A stretch of DNA of 64,000 nt from Morchella semilibera (Eukaryota; Ascomycota; Pezizomycetes; Pezizales; Morchellaceae). The DNA is taken from NCBI GenBank assembly GCA_009192285.1, contig CM018603.1:4957613-5021612 (forward strand), read 5' to 3'. Below, one piece after another: positions 57,787-64,000 of the stretch. Position 1 is the stretch's first letter. The number at the start of each line of letters is the position of its first letter. A program made the translations under genes and the position numbers. The notes under the pieces are model-generated. The model was not told the DNA's origin. It made no database searches and saw only the letters and a program-made list of their open reading frames with translations.

Positions 57787-58274
57787 ACTAATGCCCAGGG
57801 CTTCCAATGGGCCATGGCACTATTGGGCTCGCCCGGGCCCATACTTGGGCGGGCTGGGCTGGGCCTCAATTTGAAACTTGGGCCGGGCCGGGCCGGGCCG
57901 GGATTAGTTGGAGACCGGGCTGGCCTAAATAATACACGGGCCATAGTATGTTTTTCCTTTACACCAAAATGTGCCCCATCGATAGCAATCAAGTTTATTC
58001 CCCACAGAATCACTCATTCACAATTGCCATAAAACTTGGATGAAGATTAATACTGTTTTGGGTCATGTATCTATTAAGTCTCCACTTATTCAATATTAGT
58101 TTTATCTCCTCATAAATGGGTTAGGCCGACATGTATGAGCTTGTGGGCTTGCCCGGGCTTCTGCTAACTGGGCCGGGCTGGGCTGGGCTGGGCCGAGTAT
58201 CTCGTGGGCTGGGCTGGGCTGGGCGGAGGTGTTTTTGCGCCCGGGTTGGCCCATTGGATGCCCTGGACTAATGC
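57787..58274. mobile_element. complete non-autonomous hAT-type transposon (MITE), 472 bp
   Basis: Flanked by a perfect 8-bp target-site duplication ACTAATGC (57787-57794 and 58267-58274). Termini 57795 and 58266 are 20-bp inverted repeats: CCAGGGCTTCCAATGGGCCA on the left, with one mismatch to the reverse complement of the right end. The 8-bp duplication and CAGGG-type termini are hAT hallmarks. Inside, GGGCC/GGGCT subterminal repeats occur near both ends. No transposase is encoded, so it would need a helper elsewhere. Confidence 0.85.
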
Positions 58275-61008
58275 CTGCTGATGGAGGCCGCCACCTAGTA
58301 GGTGAGGCGCCGTTCTTGGATGCTTGGTTGATCCGATCACATATTCATGACTCTATGCGCAGGATGGTCGGGTTGTTTGTGGTAGTTGTCTTGTTTCTCC
58401 GGGTGCGCAAAGGTGCCTAGGACTACCTTCCTATTATCATCAGGCCTACGCTGTTGGTTTGCTCCCGTACTATGGGGGTGGGTGTAGGTCTGGCGCTAGA
58501 TACCGTGGCTCCAGCAGATCTAACTACCGCCAGACTTAACCCCTATGCTATAGCTTGTTGGTAATCCTATAGCTAGTCAAATGTCTAGGCCCTACTGCGC
58601 GCGCTATTGGACATGCGAAGTAGTTAATGAATTGGTCAAAAAAAAAAACGAAGAGGGGACATCGACAGCACACCGAGTGACATTCTATGACCAGAGCTCT
58701 TAGAAAACAATAATGTGCCTCATGAATTCGACGGCGATCCGCTCTAAACTTCTTTTGGGAGCACCGGGTTTCCGTATCATAGATTGTAGGGGGCTAGTCT
58801 AATACCTGTATTTGTTTGACAGCTAATTTTCGCTGGGCGTTTGCTGTGGTGTTTCTCGCGGTATTAAAATATCCATCTATATGTGGATGCAGGAGTGTAC
58901 CAGGCTATCGCACACGTTCTACCGTCGCTACCCGAACCTCATGATGGTAGGGCCTAGTCATAAAATATCCACGTCTTTCCCGGAGGCTCTCTGTCGTAGG
59001 ATGGGGGCAGAAAATCGTTACTTACTAAAATTAGGTCCTTCCAGATCCCTTCACTACCACCGTGCTTTAATACCGCGGTGCTGTGTTGTCTGTAGCTAGA
59101 ATTAAGTTAGCACGGCCACAAGTTATGTGAAGCGGCAAGATCAGCGTGTGGGATGCGTTAGGTGGGGCGTTGTATAGGTGACGTTCATCCCCTTTCCCGT
59201 AAGCGCCAATTTAGCTGGGGACTCCTACTTGGGTTATCATGATGGTGGTTTTTAACTTTAACAAGTCAAGACTCAATCTACGCACATCGTAAAATCAGTG
59301 ATAGGTGCACCAAGCATCTTATGCTCACACTCAATTTTCGTACATTCGGTGTTTTGATGATATGAGTCTGCGGTTAGTATCTTTACCCTCTATACACATA
59401 AGCTAATCCCCAACCTGGAAACTAGTATGGTGGAGATAAGGGATTCATCAACTCACCTCTTCCATTCTTTAGCATGCCTGTGGTGCAACGCCTGTCCCAG
59501 CGTACCACGCCCTGCGCCAGTTGGCGAGAAACGGTGTCAATCGATTTCAAGGTCCGGATAATTAGCGTAGAACATCCCCGCGAATTTTTGTTGGATAACT
59601 CACCTAGTATTGAACCACTTTGTCGCGGAAGTACCTCACGTTAAACGGAGTTCGCAACATTGATAAAGGAGTAGGGGAAAAGGGAAGATGGATTATTGGG
59701 GTCCTTATATATCCTACAAGATAGAGCGCTACGTCATGTACAACCATTTTCCCAATTTTCGCCGACGCCAAGTAACTAACCAAAACCGTCTCTAGTTCCA
59801 CACCAATATCATTCCGCGGGCAATATAAATCCATACTTACCAGAAGATTCTCTGGGCGCAGTATGTAAAAATACATCTCTTACCTTTAGCCGCCACCCTG
59901 CGCTTTAAAGAACTTACCAGTCCCACCTAGGTGTTTGAAAGATGGGTGGGGGGTGGTGACGGTAAACTATTTCATCCTAACCGAACAAAGTAATTCCAGC
60001 CTAAAGGGCTCAGAAGGTCATCTGAAACTAGCCAAAAGGACAGGATATTGAATTCCAACTTTTTAACTTAAGTAATGAAGGACTTGGTACTCTTTTATAA
60101 CCCCCATGCTCCTTGAGAGAGCTGTTGCCCACTGACTACATAGAACCAGTTTCCTCTATACCTTAATCGAGAAATAATTAGTTTCGAGTAGAGCATATTC
60201 AATATTGTTTAGCTGGTGTAAGCGTGGTGGGAGGGTATATTGATATCATAAACGAATAAAGAAAACAATGGTTGCCAGGTACGGGAGAAATCAGGAGAGG
60301 ATCGGCTGGTGTGTGATCGGTGAATACCTTCAATATGAAGTAGACTGCGTGGGTATTAAATATGGGAAATCACGACACGGGTATGTACGTGGCTACTCTG
60401 GATGACTCAACTTTGCGGCTATGCAGTTATAACTAATAATTAAATAAATTTGTCAAAGAACGTTTCTTCCTGCCACTCCATTCCCGTAGTCGTAGGAGGA
60501 TTTCATTATCTTTGAGAGGCTGGGAGTTTCAATGTTCGGGCTAGTTACATCCATATCCATATATATGCAATTTAGTTAACCACCAGACGCAAGAAAAGCA
60601 GCAGCGGGGTACCGTTTGAAAGGATTATTTTTCAAGAGACTAATCTCAAGGTTGATTGTTGGGATTACTACCTCATAACTTTCCTCGCTTGTAGTCTTTC
60701 TTATTAGTGTAGTGGGGCCCGCAGATTTCTCTCGACATACCCCGACAGGCGACGGAAGAGGCACAGCCTTGCACCCGAAGGTTTGGATACGCTCTTTCAT
60801 GACCACCAAGATTCCTTGACTCTTGATACTGTACTAGAATGTGTGTTAACTTCATTTCAAGTGAATGAACCGATCAGGGACTCAACTATATAAACCATTC
60901 CTATCTATCACCAACTACATCCCACATCCACCACAACATCCACACAAGTATAATCACAACTACAAATATATCCTATTAAACTATCGATATCACCAGCAAA
61001 ACATTTCC
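58275..61008. other. intergenic, no gene seen
   Basis: AT-rich; an A11 run near 58641. No coding character. The last 130 bp are the promoter and C/A-rich leader of the next gene. Confidence 0.45.
60887..60894 (+). promoter_or_regulatory. TATA box of the 61009 gene
   Basis: TATATAAA 115 bp before the ATG, followed by a C/A-rich leader typical of the small genes here. Confidence 0.45.
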
Positions 61009-61368
61009 ATGTCTTTCTCAAGCACCGCATCTGCCATCCCCACCTACACCATTCAGGCCGCCTGCAACGCCCTCCGCTCCGAGCTCACCGCGCTGATCAG
61101 CACCTACGCTAGCATGATCATTAAGCTGGACGAGCTTTCTGAAGACCTCATTGCCTGCGTCGCGGGGGAGGATTTCTATGCCAATCTCATGTTAAATGGT
61201 GGGTTCAGGGATGAAATGGATCCAGCAGTACTTCTGGTTTGGACAGAAGGTGAAGGTGAATCTGATGTGAAGGCCAAGATCGATGCCCAGTTTGAAGAGC
61301 TGAGGAAATTGGAAATGATTATTATCAAGAAGATGGAGGAGGTTGAAAATATGGAGAAGGACCTTTAG
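61009..61368 (+). CDS. small coiled-coil family protein, 119 aa
   Basis: Start at the ATG 61009 (TTTCCATGTCTTTC), downstream of a TATATAAA box. The frame is open earlier, but that part is leader. Opens MSFSSTASAIPTYTIQAACN. Helix 1 is LRSELTALISTYASMIIKLD. A variable acidic middle with GGFRDEMDPAVLLVWTEGEG follows, then helix 2 KIDAQFEELRKLEMIIIKKM ending EEVENMEKDL. It is the clear paralogue of the 62480 gene: both have IQAA/LQAA, an EL-x-A-[LM]-ISTY segment and a [KI]-x-EEV-x-x-ME end. The G-Y-D hinge is absent, so these two form a subgroup. Function unknown. Confidence 0.75.
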   Translation: MSFSSTASAIPTYTIQAACNALRSELTALISTYASMIIKLDELSEDLIACVAGEDFYANLMLNGGFRDEMDPAVLLVWTEGEGESDVKAKIDAQFEELRKLEMIIIKKMEEVENMEKDL

Positions 61369-62479
61369 GTATGCGGTTTGGTTGGGAAATCGGGAAAGCG
61401 GGATGATAGTTTGTGATCAGGTTGCCTTTGAGGAAACTATTAGAGATTGAAGAGTGGTCTGATTAAGAATAAATGCTTTAACTATGTCCTTCGTATTATT
61501 AGTGACACTTAGATTTTGTGCAAATTATGAAAATTGATATTTAACTGTGATAGTGTCCCCCCTCCGGGTTATTAGGGGGTCTACTTAGTCCGCAATCTAC
61601 CCCGGTATCTTCAAGATCACCCTAGAGACGGCCCTGGATCCGCTGGATATGCCGGGGAGACAGTGGATGAATATAAAGTTTACAGATGCATCACAAGGTT
61701 TACTCACTACCCTAGATCTATTCTCACTGCGTGCCACCTGCGGGGAAGGTGGTCGGATCCTGTTCACACAGCAATCCATAGCATAGCTAATCATTATATA
61801 AGAATGTGTACTCTGTTGCCCTGCCCTGAACCTGCAGCCAAGTACTTTTTGCGGGCGGGGGCTCGCTGGGCGGGGATGAGGAGTGACGAGTACTTGCCAA
61901 ATGCCCAACTCCAGGACAGAAACCCGACAAACACTTACAGCTGCCACCACCTTTGGCGGTGTTTTCATCCCAAATATTAAAACGCGGAAGTATATTCATG
62001 TGATTGGTTCTTAAACGTCTAAGATGTCTTGTTCCATAACCTGTTCCGATGATTACCATGCGGGAACTAACTGGCCCTTCGGCCATTTATTCAACTCCAT
62101 CAGAGATCCGGGGCTAGGTGATTATGATTCATTCTGTAACTGCAGAGGCAGCCCCCGGCCCGTCTCAACCCAGAGCCGGGGACCCCCGCCCTCCTGGTCC
62201 TAATGTAGTAAAGGGTGCAAGGTAGATTTATTCTTGCTAGTACCCTCTGGACAAAGGGCTTCGTCCACCAACTTGAAATACAACCACCCTACGCAGATAA
62301 TCTCTTTCTACGCGGTTAAGTTTTTCAAGATGAAACCTTGATAATAAACCAGGAATATAAATGTTTTGCAGCCCTCCCCAGAATTTACTCCTGTATCCCA
62401 CACCACAACCTCAATAATAGGTTCGTCTTCCTCCCAACCCGCAACTTTCTACTCTTAAGTGCAATCGAAATTTTTCAGC
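61369..62479. other. intergenic between two paralogues
   Basis: No gene seen. A GC-rich inverted pair CCCCGGC/GCCGGGG lies near 62150-62182. Confidence 0.45.
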
Positions 62480-62887
62480 ATGTCGACCCCAGCCTCTGAA
62501 AGCAACCCCGCCACAGGCATCCCTCACCCCACCCTCCAAGCAGCCTATATTATAATCGGCAACGAGCTAGTAGCTATGATATCAACCTACGAGGAGACCT
62601 TCGACAGGCTCGGTGCCCTCGCCGAACAGGCAACGCTCGCCAAGCTCGAGGCCCTCGCCGAACAGATCCAGGGCTGTGCTGCAGCCGATCTAGGCGAAAG
62701 ATGTGCCCACCTGAGGCGTATCCGACCGGACGGCAGGCTACCTAGGCTCTTCCAGTCTCTGTACGAGCTCGAGAAGAAAATAGACATTAAAATTGAGGAG
62801 GTTAAGTGCATGGAAACTCTTCTGATAGAGTCGGGGGAGTTGTGTTTGAGTAGAAGTACCGCGGCCTATATTGGCTCGGGAATGTGA
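62480..62887 (+). CDS. small coiled-coil family protein, 135 aa
   Basis: Start at the ATG 62480 (TTCAGCATGTCGACC). Opens MSTPASESNPATGIPHPTLQ. Helix 1 is GNELVAMISTYEETFDRLGA. A short internal duplication follows, LGALAEQ then LEALAEQ twelve residues later. Next come DLGERCAHLRRIRPDGRLPR and helix 2 LYELEKKIDIKIEEVKCMET. The tail SRSTAAYIGSGM has no counterpart in the 61009 gene. Tandem paralogue of that gene in the same orientation, 1.1 kb downstream. Function unknown. Confidence 0.75.
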   Translation: MSTPASESNPATGIPHPTLQAAYIIIGNELVAMISTYEETFDRLGALAEQATLAKLEALAEQIQGCAAADLGERCAHLRRIRPDGRLPRLFQSLYELEKKIDIKIEEVKCMETLLIESGELCLSRSTAAYIGSGM

Positions 62888-63867
62888 TGATCCGGGGGAC
62901 ATGGTAGTGATTTTGTTGTCGGATTACCCTCGCAGTTAGATTCAAGGATCACTTATGACCCCAAATAGGAATAAACTCCTTGCATAACCTGATGCTTTAT
63001 TATCCAATAGTGTGATTATTCCCATACTCGGCCGACCAAGATGTTAAGCAAACCGGCCACATGAAATTAGTTATGCCAGTATGATGATAGACTCGCAGCA
63101 AAAATATCTCTCACACAATGTGGGAGAGGTCCGTTAGCATCTTTGCTTTACCGAGCTATTGTAGCATTTCCCCTATGGAGAACGGGTTTCTGTAGAGCCA
63201 ACCGGCATCCTAATATCCAGGGTGTACGGAATAGCTTCACTAGCCTGACAGACTTGCGTGTTGATAATTGCTTGAGGTATCTTGAGATTTAGTTGCTGTC
63301 ATAATCCTTCCGGGTCTCTTCAGATGTTTGGGTAGGTTATATTCTCATGTACGCCCTCTTTTGGTGCACATATATATGGGGGTGGGTAGGAAGGAAGGTT
63401 TTGTGGTATATTTTCATAGCCGAAACTGTTGCACACACCAAGGAGAAAAATAAAAAAGCTCCTCGCGGGGTAACAAAAAAAGAAGGACGACCACATCCCG
63501 AGGTTGTCTGGTGTCCAGGTACAGGCGTTGGCGCCAAGATGCTTGGCTAGCCACGAAACAAACGGAACTGGGCAGTCGTACGCATAATAAAATAGGAGGA
63601 AAGAAAGGAAGAGGAAAGGAATGGTAAAGGCCGTGGCTAGGTCAAAAGAAAAAGAAGTAAAAAAGAACCGGGAGCTAAATCGCATGCAAGTACCAGTCAG
63701 GAGTCCGCACTCGTGTTGGCAAAGCTTGGTCGTGTTTTACGTCGATACCCGTACAGACACCGGAAACATTTAGTGCCGGGAGCTCAGTTGGCATTTCTGA
63801 AGCGTCGGTCTCGATAAGTACGCAAGAAAAATATAAATTCACGCCCTACTAGTCCCAAGTCAGCAAC
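62888..63867. other. intergenic
   Basis: No supported gene; A-rich stretches around 63440-63480 and 63600-63660. Confidence 0.45.
63832..63837 (+). promoter_or_regulatory. TATA-like element before the 63868 gene
   Basis: TATAAA about 31 bp before the ATG, in an AAAATATAAATTC context. Confidence 0.3.
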
Positions 63868-64000
63868 ATGCCAGGAAACAGGATTAGACGTTTCTTAAAG
63901 CCTATTTCTCCGGAAGGCCACGAGAACTTGGCACGGCCACCATCAGACCAGTACGAAAATCTCTTACCCGACGCCTCAGAGGTGGGGAAGCCCCTGATAT
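63868..64000 (+). CDS. 5' end of a gene cut by the window edge, possible NLR-type N-terminus
   Basis: An ATG in GCAACATGCCAGG opens a frame that stays open for 44 codons to the edge. It reads MPGNRIRRFLKPISPEGHEN, then LARPPSDQYENLLPDASEVG. The basic start followed by SNQYENLLPDA-like sequence recalls, from memory, N-terminal tails of fungal STAND/NLR proteins that lie ahead of a helical domain. I cannot confirm this without the rest of the gene. Codon use and start context fit a real gene. Confidence 0.5.
   Translation, partial: MPGNRIRRFLKPISPEGHENLARPPSDQYENLLPDASEVGKPLI

Noticed and set aside
1-64000. Retrovirus-like or other capsid-bearing elements
   Set aside because: No reverse transcriptase, integrase, protease or capsid signature was seen and no long terminal repeats were found by eye.

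Overview
Organism. The window reads as nuclear DNA of a filamentous ascomycete fungus. Introns are short (46-81 bp) with GTRNGT donors and YAG acceptors. Start contexts are of the CACAATG/CAACATG type. Intergenic DNA is long, AT-rich and holds small DNA transposons. A Pezizomycete (truffle or morel relatives) is a guess from general style and from a possible NLR-type N-terminus at the right edge; no marker gene fixes the taxon. There is no rRNA, no convincing full tRNA, no CRISPR and no bacterial operon. I saw no recognisable retrovirus-like element.

Layout. 0-12.2 kb: minus-strand genes, six small helical/coiled-coil proteins plus one C2H2 zinc-finger gene (9171-10476). 13.6-21 kb: one small plus-strand coiled-coil gene, then a GC-rich block with the largest gene (17516-20975, 1114 aa, CENP-B/Tc5-like HTH and acidic SIM-like tail). 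22.4-25.2 kb: a diverged tandem duplication of about 1 kb, each copy with a minus-strand coiled-coil gene. 27-34 kb: four more small genes on the plus strand. 36-37.8 kb: an eight-exon minus-strand gene in which every intron is phase 0. 39.7-46.4 kb: four small plus-strand genes. 49.3-51.3 kb: two unidentified multi-exon models. 53-60 kb: gene-poor, with two complete non-autonomous DNA transposons, each with terminal inverted repeats and a target-site duplication. 61-62.9 kb: a further pair of small paralogues. At 63868 a new gene starts and runs off the edge.

What ties it together. About eighteen of the genes encode 100-190 aa, highly charged, helical proteins with no signal peptide or membrane segment. 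Many share a plan: an S/T/P/A-rich leader, a helix, a hinge of the form R-x-x-L-x-x-x-G-[YFL]-[DN]-[LF], and a second long helix often ending W-K-D-x-x-L-x-x-E-E-E-R-V. Neighbours resemble each other most (201/2237, 22737/24376, 27336/28488, 31126/33032, 61009/62480), as expected for a cluster growing by local duplication and diverging fast. Some members look broken. I do not recognise the family. This rapidly evolving cluster is the best candidate for an undescribed system in the window. Its function cannot be read from sequence alone.
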